Below, piece by piece: positions 5,775 through 12,906 of a stretch of DNA of 12,906 bases. The first letter of the stretch is position 1. Each line of letters starts with the position of its first letter. A program made the position numbers and the translations under genes. Under the pieces are notes generated by a model. The model was not told the origin of the DNA. It saw only the letters and a program-made list of their open reading frames with translations, and did no database searches. Source of the stretch: DTSX01 sp964008355. GTDB lineage: Bacteria; Pseudomonadota; Gammaproteobacteria; Steroidobacterales; UBA11654. Location of the stretch: positions 1 to 12,906 of the forward strand of contig CAXGBD010000038.1 in NCBI GenBank assembly GCA_964008355.1, in the 5' to 3' direction.

Positions 5775-8141
5775 ATGACCACACTGAAATCAAAGCCCAA
5801 TACCCTAGTAGCCGCTGCAGTAGCCAGTGCTTTAACGGTCCCTTTCACACAAACTGCTATGTCACAAGAATCTACAGCAGTCGCCCTTGAAGAGATCATA
5901 GTTACCGCAACCAAGCGTGAACTTGATTTGCAAGAAGTAAGCCAGAGCATCATGGCCTTATCGAATGAAGATATTGATAAAATGGGTATCAAGAGCATGG
6001 CGGACTACGTTAAGGCCTTACCCAGTGTCGTTTTAACAGCCGAAGTACCTGGACGAAATGACTTGGTCATGCGGGGAGTAACACAGGATGCCTATACTTG
6101 GTATGTCGACAGCTCTGTCGCCCTTTACCTCGATGAACAACCGATGACTACCAGCTCACAACAGGTGAGCGTCCGAGCCATTGATATTGAACGTATTGAA
6201 GCATTACCAGGACCACAAGGCACCTTGTTCGGCTCCACTTCGCAAACCGGCACAATTCGAATGATCACCAATAAACCTGATCACACTGGTTTTTATGGTT
6301 CAGTTGAGACTTCTTTTGGCAGCATTAAGGGTGGTGATACCAGCTTTGATGTCAACGGATACGTAAATATACCCATAAACGATTCCTTTAGCATGCGTCT
6401 TGTGGGTTACACCTCAAGCGATGGTGGCTATGTCGATAATATTTACGGAACCAGCTGGAGTGGCAGCTATGATAATGCCGATATAGTGGAAGATGATTTT
6501 AATACCTATGATGTAACTGGTGGACGTATTTCTGCATTGTGGAATATTTCTGACAAATGGTCCGCACTGTTGAGTTATGTAAATGAAGAAAGTGAGCTCG
6601 AAGGGTCCTGGGACACCGATCCTGCTCTAGGAGACCATAAAATTACTCGCTTTACGGATGAAATGCGAGATGACGACTGGTATTCTGCTGCCCTGACCAT
6701 AAAAGGCGATTTGGGTTTTGCTGATCTCGCTGCCACCGTCACGCATTATGAGCGTGACATTGTTTATTTGTGGGACAACCATGCCTACACACAGTGGAGA
6801 GATGCCTATTATGGTTACGGCCTGTATGACACTGACTACACCCGTGCCCATATTTTTAATGATCAATTTCAAGATCGCGATGCGGCTGAAATTCGCTTGG
6901 TTTCCAAAGGCGATAGCAAGCTCCAGTGGATGGCTGGGCTCTATTGGGAAGATACTTATGACACATGGTATTACGGCACTGAGCATCCTGACTACATGTC
7001 CACTGGTGCCGCTTACTATGCGAATTATTATGCCTGTCTCTACGCCTACTACTATCCCAATTTTGTAGAATGCCCAATCGATACCACCATTAGCTACGCC
7101 GACACCTATAAGGATTCAGTGGAGCAAACCGCAGTATTCGGTGAATTCAGCTATGATGTAACAGAAAAACTGAGTGTGGGCACTGGCTTTCGTTGGTCTG
7201 AATTTAAACGCGATACCTACAACAGGGATGTGTTTCCAGAGGGGTTACCCCCATTTGCTGGTGGCGGGATAGCGTCGAATGGAGAAATCCATAGCATAGG
7301 AAAGGATTCAGATATCCTGTATAAAGTTAATGCCACTTACACCATTGATGAAGACAAAATGGTGTATGCCTTGTTCAGTCAAGGCTACAGAGTAGGAGGC
7401 GATAACGCCCCACGTGCAGTGCAAACTGGTGCAGTGCCAGCAAACTATGATTCAGACTTTATGGACAACTATGAAATCGGTATCAAGAGCACCTGGATGG
7501 ACAATAGCCTACAAGTGAATGCTCAGTACTTTTTGATGGAATGGAGTGATATGCAGATCGCACATTGGGGTGGCGTCGGCCCTTGGTGGGTAGGTGGAAC
7601 TGTGAATGCTGGAGACGCTGAAGCCAAAGGCCTTGAGATTGAGGTCAAATACCAGATCACGGAAAACCTCAATGTCAGTGGTGCCGCCTTATTCAATGAT
7701 GCTCAATTTACCACAGGATATATTACACCCGGTGGCTCGGTGTATCGCCCTGGCATGGTCATGGCCAATTCCCCTGATCAGACAGGCTATATTGGAATTA
7801 CCTATGAACAGCCTGATGTCGCTGGAGGTGATCTCTGGGTTTATTATAGCTTGAGCTATCAATCACAATCCTGGAACAGAACTTGGAATATTATACAAAA
7901 TGATACCAATGGAATTTCACCAGCCTACAACACCAGTAATCTCTCATTTGGCCTTGATAATCTGGCAAATGGTTGGCATGTATCCGTGTATATAGACAAT
8001 CTTTTTGATCAGGCGACCTATGGCTATGTGAATACCAGTTACAACGATAATGCAGACTTGTTTGGCAATGCCCGAGATCACAATGTACGAAGCCTCGCCC
8101 AACCTAGAACCACGTGGTTGACTGTCGAAAAAGACTTTTGA
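5775..8141 (+). CDS. TonB-dependent outer-membrane receptor
   Basis: A 788-residue outer-membrane beta-barrel receptor for energised uptake through TonB/ExbB/ExbD. Residues 1-30 are a signal peptide. EEIIVTATKRE (39-49) is the TonB-box region and start of the plug. The plug (about 50-168) ends with the family signature GPQGTLFGSTSQTGTIRMIT (146-165). The rest alternates amphipathic beta strands and loops, ending TVEKDF with the terminal Phe needed for barrel assembly. The start is fixed by AAGGAG 9 bases upstream. No ligand can be read from the sequence; its plug signature belongs to the broad CirA/Fiu-like superfamily. An extracellular-loop candidate at residues 395-441 is extraordinarily tyrosine-rich, with cysteines at 421 and 433. 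The propeller gene begins 30 bases after the stop, and the converging operon encodes a sulfotransferase, an oxygenase and a peptidase. This suggests the receptor imports the compound these proteins handle. Confidence 0.95.
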   Translation: MTTLKSKPNTLVAAAVASALTVPFTQTAMSQESTAVALEEIIVTATKRELDLQEVSQSIMALSNEDIDKMGIKSMADYVKALPSVVLTAEVPGRNDLVMRGVTQDAYTWYVDSSVALYLDEQPMTTSSQQVSVRAIDIERIEALPGPQGTLFGSTSQTGTIRMITNKPDHTGFYGSVETSFGSIKGGDTSFDVNGYVNIPINDSFSMRLVGYTSSDGGYVDNIYGTSWSGSYDNADIVEDDFNTYDVTGGRISALWNISDKWSALLSYVNEESELEGSWDTDPALGDHKITRFTDEMRDDDWYSAALTIKGDLGFADLAATVTHYERDIVYLWDNHAYTQWRDAYYGYGLYDTDYTRAHIFNDQFQDRDAAEIRLVSKGDSKLQWMAGLYWEDTYDTWYYGTEHPDYMSTGAAYYANYYACLYAYYYPNFVECPIDTTISYADTYKDSVEQTAVFGEFSYDVTEKLSVGTGFRWSEFKRDTYNRDVFPEGLPPFAGGGIASNGEIHSIGKDSDILYKVNATYTIDEDKMVYALFSQGYRVGGDNAPRAVQTGAVPANYDSDFMDNYEIGIKSTWMDNSLQVNAQYFLMEWSDMQIAHWGGVGPWWVGGTVNAGDAEAKGLEIEVKYQITENLNVSGAALFNDAQFTTGYITPGGSVYRPGMVMANSPDQTGYIGITYEQPDVAGGDLWVYYSLSYQSQSWNRTWNIIQNDTNGISPAYNTSNLSFGLDNLANGWHVSVYIDNLFDQATYGYVNTSYNDNADLFGNARDHNVRSLAQPRTTWLTVEKDF

Positions 8142-8171
8142 GGTTGCTAATCTAGCCACGCTTTCAATTAT

Positions 8172-9098
8172 ATGGTTAAGCTTGTCACCAGTTCTGTGGT
8201 GCGAGGAGCTCAACAAGGGCAAAGTCATGGTGGTGTGTATCTGATTGATCTAGAAAATCAGATGGTTGAACAAACCATCGATTGGAATACTTCTGGCATC
8301 GACTGGCAAGGTCGTGGATGGGACCGCGGCTTAAGAGGAATAGCGTTTGACGGTGAGCAAGTTTTTATTGCGGCCAGTGATGAGTTGTTTGCCTATACTC
8401 TTGATTTTGAATTGATTGATTCCTGGCGAAACCCCTACCTTAAACATTGTCATGAAATTACTGTATTTGAGCGGAGCTTGTTTCTCACCTCTACTGGTTT
8501 TGACAGTATTCTGGGTTTTGACCTGGATAAACACTGCTTCAACTGGGGAATGAATATTCAATCCAAAGGTGCTCAATTTAAACCTGTGGGCTTTAATCCA
8601 CTGACTGGTGATGGTCCTATGATGTTAAACAAAATGCATATCAATAATGTTTTTTGCAATCGCCATGGTATGTACATCTCTGGGTTGAGAACAGGAGGTA
8701 TGCTGCACTTCAATGGTAGTGCCATCCATATGGCTGTAGAATTACCAGCAGGTACACACAATGCTCAACCTTTCCGAGACGGTGTCTTATTTAACGACTC
8801 CGAAGACGATGTTCTCCGATATACCGGTCGTGGAGAAGGTGGGGAAGACCGGGCGATGGCTGTTCCAAAATATGATCCTAAGGAACTCACTCATAGAACA
8901 GCAGAGGATAATAAGTTAGCAAGACCTGGTTTTGCACGGGGTTTATGTCGGGTTTCCGGCACTGTGGTAGCAGGTGGTGCCTCGCCCTCGACGGTAACGC
9001 TTTATGATCTAGCTGAAAACACTACTCTAGCCTCAGTTCAACTGAGCAAAGATGTTCGTAATGCCATTCATGGTCTGGAAGTTTGGCCCTTTGATTAA
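8172..9098 (+). CDS. Six-bladed beta-propeller protein of unknown function (TIGR03032/DUF4915-like)
   Basis: A 308-residue protein without signal peptide or membrane segment, so probably cytosolic. It can be read as six blades, each opening with His or Arg in an equivalent strand: R55 (LRGIAF), H94 (CHEITVF), H156 (MHINNVF), H196 (THNAQPF), R256 (ARGLCRV) and H300 (IHGLEVW). Each is followed by a second strand (VFIAAS, LFLTST, MYISGL, VLFNDS, VVAGGA) and a third (LFAYTL, ILGFDL, MLHFNG, VLRYTG, VTLYDL). The last blade is completed by the N-terminal strand (KLVTSSVV), the usual propeller closure. I place it near the TIGR03032/DUF4915 propellers that accompany TPR-sulfotransferases, from memory only. 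A ring of four His and two Arg facing one end of the central channel could bind a metal or anionic ligand. There is no good ribosome-binding site before 8172, but an in-frame stop at 8148-8150 and the need for the first strand leave no better start. It is co-transcribed with the TonB receptor, 30 bases downstream. Confidence 0.8.
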   Translation: MVKLVTSSVVRGAQQGQSHGGVYLIDLENQMVEQTIDWNTSGIDWQGRGWDRGLRGIAFDGEQVFIAASDELFAYTLDFELIDSWRNPYLKHCHEITVFERSLFLTSTGFDSILGFDLDKHCFNWGMNIQSKGAQFKPVGFNPLTGDGPMMLNKMHINNVFCNRHGMYISGLRTGGMLHFNGSAIHMAVELPAGTHNAQPFRDGVLFNDSEDDVLRYTGRGEGGEDRAMAVPKYDPKELTHRTAEDNKLARPGFARGLCRVSGTVVAGGASPSTVTLYDLAENTTLASVQLSKDVRNAIHGLEVWPFD

Positions 9099-9113
9099 GG
9101 TATCATTCCTTAA
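9095..9113. terminator. Hairpin between converging genes, possible bidirectional terminator
   Basis: TTAAGG, loop TATCATT, CCTTAA form a perfect 6-bp stem that includes the propeller stop codon and fills the 17-base gap before the sulfotransferase stop. The following ATTTATA is a weak T-tract. Position between converging stops favours a terminator, but the stem is AT-rich. Confidence 0.35.
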
Positions 9114-9115
9114 AT

Positions 9116-11143
9116 TTATAACCCGGCATTTCTAGATACCTCAGGCAATTCATCAACAATATCGGCAAGTTGTTCCTGCCATAAATCTAGGTGTTTTTCA
9201 TAACGGCGCCAAGTTCCTAGGGCACCGGTATAAATGGGTTGCCGCACTTGTTCTGAACTGGCTGTTTTCACTGCACGTTCCGTCTGATGAAAGTCCACAC
9301 AGCTCTGTTCAAAGGGCAAATCACAAAAATCCAGGATGCGGCGAACTTGATTCTCTAGGTCATCAACCGTCTCCTCATAATGCACATCTAGCACTTTACC
9401 CGGCAACACCTCATGCCAGTGTTTCATCATGGCATCATACAGCTGATAGTAATGTGCCAGATCGAGCATATCGTAGGTGAAATTTTGTCCCTTACCAAAT
9501 AATTGTTTATAGCTGCCCAGACAGCTGTCGAAGGGATGACGTCGGGCATTAATGACTTTGGCATTGGGCAGGATGAGGCTCAATAAGCCAACTTGTGGAA
9601 AGTTATTGGGTAATTTATCTGTAAAAAAAGGCTTGTCAGTAACCCGATGGCGCTGGGTTTCTTCGATATATTGCTGACCGTAAGCACGCCAATCCTTGTT
9701 GCGAAGATCCTTGACTGCTTTTGGGTATTTAATACCGTCGGTGCGGTACTGACCTATAGACTCAGACAGTTTACCCAATACTGGCAGTTCAGAAGTGCCT
9801 TCCACCAGAGTATGACTAGCCAGAATTTGTTCAATGAGAGTGGAGCCAGAACGGGGCAACCCAACGATCAAAATTGGATCAGAGACGTCATGACCAACAT
9901 CAGCACGTTCTTGTAAAAACTCCTTGTTAAAAATCTGTTTTAGCTGACTATGACGCGTTTCCATTTTCACCGGGTGGTGTTCCACGGTCATCCGTTGTTG
10001 CTGATTGCCTGTATGATAGTAGTGCCAAGCCTGCTCATAATCCTTTTTGTCTTCAAAGGCTTTGCCCAGAGCAAAGCGAAAATGAATTTCTTCACTTTCT
10101 GTCAGATTATCACTCTCCAACTGTTGTAACATTGAACTCACTTCTTTCTCCTCAAACTGGAAAATTTTAAGGTTTGCCATACTCCAATAGGCTTCGCCAA
10201 ACTCAGGTTTGATTTTGATCGCTGCGCGATAAGACTTGAGAGCTTCAGCCTGATCGCCTAAAGTCTTGAGTACATGGGCTTGCCCCACAAGCACATTCGG
10301 TACATTGGGCTTCAATGCAATAGATTTAGCATAGGCCTCAGCGCTCTTGTCGGGATACATGGCAACGGCATAAGCACTGCCTAAACCACCCCAGGCTGGG
10401 GCATTTTCTGGATCCAGTTGGACTACTTTCTGGTAGGCAGCAATGGCTTCCATCCTTTTATTACGGAAACTCAATAATGATCCCAAATCGAACCAAGCAG
10501 GAATAAAATCAGGGGCTAACCGGGTAGCACTGCGCAACAGAGCTTCTGCATCCTGTAGCTTCTTCTCGCCTTTTCGATAGGCAAGGGCCAAGTAACGCAT
10601 GGCATTGACATGATCAGGCTTACTTTTAAGTATAGGTTGCAATATATCAATAGCTTCCTCGATTTTTTCTTCATTCAATAGATCTGCAGCCTTTATAATG
10701 GCTTCGCGATTAGGGTCGCCGTCGATATAGGCCTGAAATTCTTCATCGGCCTCTGTTCCTCGCCCCACTGCAGCCAGAGCCTGGCCAAGTTTTTTATGCG
10801 CGAGTGGTAATGCTGGTTGAAGTTGGATTGCTTTTTCCAACTCAGGGATGGCTTCTTCATATCGGGATTGCATCGCAAAAGCACTGCCTAGATCTTCATA
10901 CAACTGAGGATAATCAGGAGACAACGATATGGCAAACCGGAGTTTTTCTTCTGCTTCTGTGAACCGTCTTTGTTTCATCAATGCGTGGCTCAATAAGCGA
11001 AGGTGTTCAGTACATCCCGGGTTTTGGCTTAGATAATCACGACAAAGCTCTTCCGCTCGAAGTGGACGATTGGTGCGCATAAAACTAATTGCTTGAGCTA
11101 TACTTTTATCCTTAGGAGTGGTCGTTTCGTTCATTGTGATCAT
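9116..11143 (-). CDS. TPR-repeat sulfotransferase
   Basis: A soluble 675-residue protein that would transfer sulfate from PAPS to a hydroxyl or amine acceptor. Residues about 15-390 are tetratricopeptide repeats (for example FTEAEEKLRFAISLSPDY, YEEAIPELEKAIQLQP, MEAIAAYQKVVQLDPENAPA), a scaffold for peptide or protein binding. The catalytic domain (about 420-665) has the 5'-phosphosulfate loop GLPRSGST (428-435), a Glu in the TSELP motif (E452) where tyrosylprotein sulfotransferases have their catalytic base, and the 3'-phosphate site ARRHPFDSCLGSY (533-545). The TPR-plus-Sulfotransfer_3 layout is common in proteobacteria; the acceptor is unknown and protein tyrosine sulfation is only one option. 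The start is ambiguous: a second ATG at 11134 (MNETTTP) is better placed relative to GGA than the ATG at 11143. Both starts lie inside a 58-bp duplicated segment. It is third in an operon after the amidohydrolase and oxygenase and converges on the propeller gene. Confidence 0.93.
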   Translation of the reverse strand: MITMNETTTPKDKSIAQAISFMRTNRPLRAEELCRDYLSQNPGCTEHLRLLSHALMKQRRFTEAEEKLRFAISLSPDYPQLYEDLGSAFAMQSRYEEAIPELEKAIQLQPALPLAHKKLGQALAAVGRGTEADEEFQAYIDGDPNREAIIKAADLLNEEKIEEAIDILQPILKSKPDHVNAMRYLALAYRKGEKKLQDAEALLRSATRLAPDFIPAWFDLGSLLSFRNKRMEAIAAYQKVVQLDPENAPAWGGLGSAYAVAMYPDKSAEAYAKSIALKPNVPNVLVGQAHVLKTLGDQAEALKSYRAAIKIKPEFGEAYWSMANLKIFQFEEKEVSSMLQQLESDNLTESEEIHFRFALGKAFEDKKDYEQAWHYYHTGNQQQRMTVEHHPVKMETRHSQLKQIFNKEFLQERADVGHDVSDPILIVGLPRSGSTLIEQILASHTLVEGTSELPVLGKLSESIGQYRTDGIKYPKAVKDLRNKDWRAYGQQYIEETQRHRVTDKPFFTDKLPNNFPQVGLLSLILPNAKVINARRHPFDSCLGSYKQLFGKGQNFTYDMLDLAHYYQLYDAMMKHWHEVLPGKVLDVHYEETVDDLENQVRRILDFCDLPFEQSCVDFHQTERAVKTASSEQVRQPIYTGALGTWRRYEKHLDLWQEQLADIVDELPEVSRNAGL

Positions 11144-11245
11144 TCCATAGTTAGTTAGTCTCGGTAGCTAGCACATCGTCAAAAATATTCATTGTTGTCA
11201 TTCCGTAGTTTGTCAGTCTCGGTAGCTGGCACATAATCAAAAATA
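11130..11245. repeat. Tandem 58-bp duplication at the oxygenase-sulfotransferase junction
   Basis: Two directly adjacent copies, 11130-11187 and 11188-11245, match at 50 of 58 positions by my count. The right copy encodes the last residues of the oxygenase; the left copy covers the oxygenase stop, the gene gap and the sulfotransferase start codons. Because 58 is not a multiple of three, the left copy read in the shifted frame resembles the oxygenase C-terminus (IFDDVLATETN then stop). Confidence 0.9.
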
Positions 11246-11760
11246 AAGGAAATACGATCCTCTTTACTCATGTTCATAACGCTGTGCATTTTCTGGTTAT
11301 TGAGTTCATAGGCCTTCCCCACATCAAAACGGTAAGGCTTGCCTTCGATCATGAAACGCACAGCGTTGTTGGTCGTGATAGGTACATGGATGCGGTGCCC
11401 CATATGGAAAGATTCCAGTGAATCAACATGGGGAGTAATGCGCCCTCCCGCTTTCAGTTTCGCCGCCATAGCGCGTAATAACGTACCTCCGGGAGTGTAG
11501 TAGGTATCAATAATATCATCAATTAGTGGCATGGCGACCTTAGCCAAGCGATCCCAACCAGCTTCTCGGTGTATTTCACCCCATGGCCAGGACTCATCAC
11601 AGAACAACAATACAATTGACTCCGTTTCCTGATGTACCTGGTAAGCCTGTTGGCGAATGATTTGTTCTGTCCAAGCTTCCGGCTCCTGTGCCAGAATAGC
11701 CTCACTCAGAGCTTGCACATCAACTTCTCCTAAATAACGTTGTGCTTCTTCAATGTCCAT
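11179..11760 (-). CDS. Aspartyl/asparaginyl beta-hydroxylase-like 2-oxoglutarate/Fe(II) oxygenase
   Basis: A 193-residue cytosolic protein with the double-stranded beta-helix core of the Asp/Asn beta-hydroxylase family. Fe(II)-binding residues are visible: H111 and D113 in PHVDS and H159 in MHSVMN. R169 in EDRISFIFD is placed to bind 2-oxoglutarate. The segment GHRIHVPITTN (121-131) is the typical strand after the first motif. Unlike mammalian AspH, which lacks the metal-binding acid, an HxD motif is present, so a normal facial triad is likely. It should hydroxylate an amino-acid residue or small molecule; the substrate is unknown. The gene starts 18 bases after the amidohydrolase stop, with no clear Shine-Dalgarno sequence, so translation may depend on coupling. 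Its 3' end lies in the 58-bp tandem duplication, and the final codons (YF, stop) are provided by the start of the second copy. Same-operon placement with the TPR-sulfotransferase suggests joint modification of one target. Confidence 0.88.
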   Translation of the reverse strand: MDIEEAQRYLGEVDVQALSEAILAQEPEAWTEQIIRQQAYQVHQETESIVLLFCDESWPWGEIHREAGWDRLAKVAMPLIDDIIDTYYTPGGTLLRAMAAKLKAGGRITPHVDSLESFHMGHRIHVPITTNNAVRFMIEGKPYRFDVGKAYELNNQKMHSVMNMSKEDRISFIFDYVPATETDKLRNDNNEYF

Positions 11761-11778
11761 TTGTTGTGAATATAAGCC

Positions 11779-12906
11779 TTAAACTAAAACTAACTCTGCA
11801 AGCTCAGCCCAGTAAGCAGCTCCTAATGGCAAAATTTTATCATTAAAGTCATAACTTGAGTGATGAATCATGCAACCTCCTTCTCCATCGCCATTACCAA
11901 TTAATATATATGCCCCAGGTTTTTCTAGAAGCATAAAAGCAAAATCTTCCGATCCTGGTGTTGGTGGAAGATCAGGATCAACATTATCACTGCCTACAAC
12001 ATTTGAAGCTGCCTTTACTGCAATGCCTGTTTCTGTTTCGTGGTTGGTGAGCACAGGATAAAGCTCGTCATAATTAAAAGTATAGGTAGCACCATAGCTC
12101 TTGCAAATTCCCTCCAACACTTCCTCCATTCTTTGTCTGATAATCTGCCCTAATTCGCGATCAAAATATCGAACCCCACCAGATAATCTGACCGTATCGG
12201 GAATAACATTGTACGCATCGCCTGCATGAATCTGAGTAACGCTGATGACGGAGGGTTTAAGTGGATCAATAGTTCGACTGACAACCGTTTGTAAGGATTG
12301 AATCACGGACGATGAGACAACAATTGGATCGATGCATTTTTGGGGCATAGCTGCATGACCACCAATTCCTCTTATTTCTATATCAAATGGAGCAAATGCT
12401 GCAAACATATGGCCTGAGCGAATACCAAACATTCCAACAGGCATTCCTGGCATGTTATGCATTCCGTATACAGAAGACATTTTATAATTCTCAAAAAGTC
12501 CATCCTTGATCATTTCAGGTGCCCCACCTGCCGCTTCTTCTGCCGGTTGAAAAATGAAATAGATTGTTCCATTAAACTCTTTTGTTGAAGATAAATATTT
12601 TGCTGCACCCAGCAACATTGCTGTATGGCCATCGTGACCGCAACCATGGAAAACACCATCATTTTGGGAACGATAGTCAAAGGTGTTGTTCTCATCCATA
12701 GGTAATGCATCTATGTCGGCTCTGAGACCAATTGCATTGTCTGAGCTTCCACTACTTAGTTTGCCAACTACTCCTGTTTTAGCTATTCCAGTAAATACCT
12801 CTATTCCAAAAGATTCTAAGGTTTTAGCCACCAACTCTGCAGTTCGATACTCATTAAATGCTAATTCTGGGTGTTGATGTATATCTCGACGCCATTCTTG
12901 CATCAG
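11779..12906 (-). CDS. M20-family metal-dependent amidohydrolase (5' end beyond window)
   Basis: A M20D-type peptidase (hippurate / N-acyl-amino-acid / IAA-amino-acid amidohydrolase group) that hydrolyses an amide to release an amino acid. Counting from the ATG at 12903, the dinuclear metal site is visible: C88 and H90 in HGCGHDGH, E122-E123 in PAEEAAGG, H149 in GMHNMPG and H347 or H348 in IHHSSYDFND; RADIDALP (61-68) and GIGGHAAMP (179-187, dimerisation-domain signature) also fit. No signal peptide is seen, so it is probably cytosolic. The frame stays open through the edge (12904-12906 encodes Leu), and relatives have 10 or more residues before WRRDIHQHPE, so the ATG at 12903 is probably not the true start. 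It is the first visible gene of an operon with the oxygenase and sulfotransferase. The exact substrate is unknown; an acylated or conjugated amino acid imported by the TonB receptor would fit. Confidence 0.93.
   Translation of the reverse strand: MMQEWRRDIHQHPELAFNEYRTAELVAKTLESFGIEVFTGIAKTGVVGKLSSGSSDNAIGLRADIDALPMDENNTFDYRSQNDGVFHGCGHDGHTAMLLGAAKYLSSTKEFNGTIYFIFQPAEEAAGGAPEMIKDGLFENYKMSSVYGMHNMPGMPVGMFGIRSGHMFAAFAPFDIEIRGIGGHAAMPQKCIDPIVVSSSVIQSLQTVVSRTIDPLKPSVISVTQIHAGDAYNVIPDTVRLSGGVRYFDRELGQIIRQRMEEVLEGICKSYGATYTFNYDELYPVLTNHETETGIAVKAASNVVGSDNVDPDLPPTPGSEDFAFMLLEKPGAYILIGNGDGEGGCMIHHSSYDFNDKILPLGAAYWAELAELVLV

Noticed and set aside
6718..7068. 116-codon + frame and the overlapping - frame at 6627-6986
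   Set aside because: Both lie wholly inside the well-supported TonB receptor gene and show no domain features.
9647..9916. 89-codon + frame opposite the sulfotransferase
   Set aside because: It is a shadow of the conserved P-loop region of the sulfotransferase, with no start signal.
12901..12903. ATG at 12903 as the true start of the M20 amidohydrolase
   Set aside because: The frame continues to the window edge, and the conserved WRRDIHQHPE motif would be left only three residues from the N-terminus, shorter than usual for the family.
1..12906. tRNA, rRNA, CRISPR array, insertion sequence or prophage
   Set aside because: No cloverleaf-like element, regularly spaced short repeats, transposase or integrase motifs, or phage genes were seen on either strand.

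Overview
The window looks like part of a Gram-negative chromosome, most likely a marine or aquatic gammaproteobacterium. The evidence is an outer-membrane TonB-dependent receptor, a TPR-sulfotransferase, an Asp/Asn beta-hydroxylase-like oxygenase, a BCCT transporter and secreted or cytosolic peptidases, at moderate to low GC. The lineage is an inference from gene content; no rRNA or other marker gene is present. I see no tRNA, rRNA, CRISPR array, insertion sequence or phage gene, and no gene-free stretch longer than about 300 bases.

Layout. Positions 1-107 may hold the tail of a gene that enters from the left. A two-gene + strand operon follows: a BCCT-family transporter (127-1641, TTG start) and a secreted S9 prolyl-oligopeptidase-type peptidase (1663-3675). 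Next is a block of poorly characterised genes. It holds a - strand polytopic membrane protein resembling the MsrQ/ferric-reductase transmembrane domain but lacking most haem ligands (3753-4628), a divergent 72-residue membrane protein (4717-4935), a palindrome with a GTATAC core in the shared upstream region (4674-4687), and a - strand MORN-type repeat protein (4956-5579).

The right half (5775-12906) is the most interesting part. A TonB-dependent receptor (5775-8141) and a cytosolic six-bladed beta-propeller of unknown function (8172-9098) run rightwards. They meet a leftward operon head-on, with only 17 bases between the stop codons. That operon reads M20 amidohydrolase (11779 to the right edge, 5' end missing), Asp/Asn beta-hydroxylase-like 2-oxoglutarate oxygenase (11179-11760), and TPR-sulfotransferase (9116-11134 or 11143). 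The oxygenase-sulfotransferase junction is a tandem 58-bp duplication.

Working model (inference): the receptor imports a substrate, perhaps a peptide or amide-linked compound, that the S9 and M20 hydrolases break down and the BCCT carrier helps move across the inner membrane. The sulfotransferase, oxygenase and propeller modify either the substrate or a protein of the pathway. The propeller carries a His or Arg at the same place in each of its six blades, which suggests a real but unassigned active or metal site.
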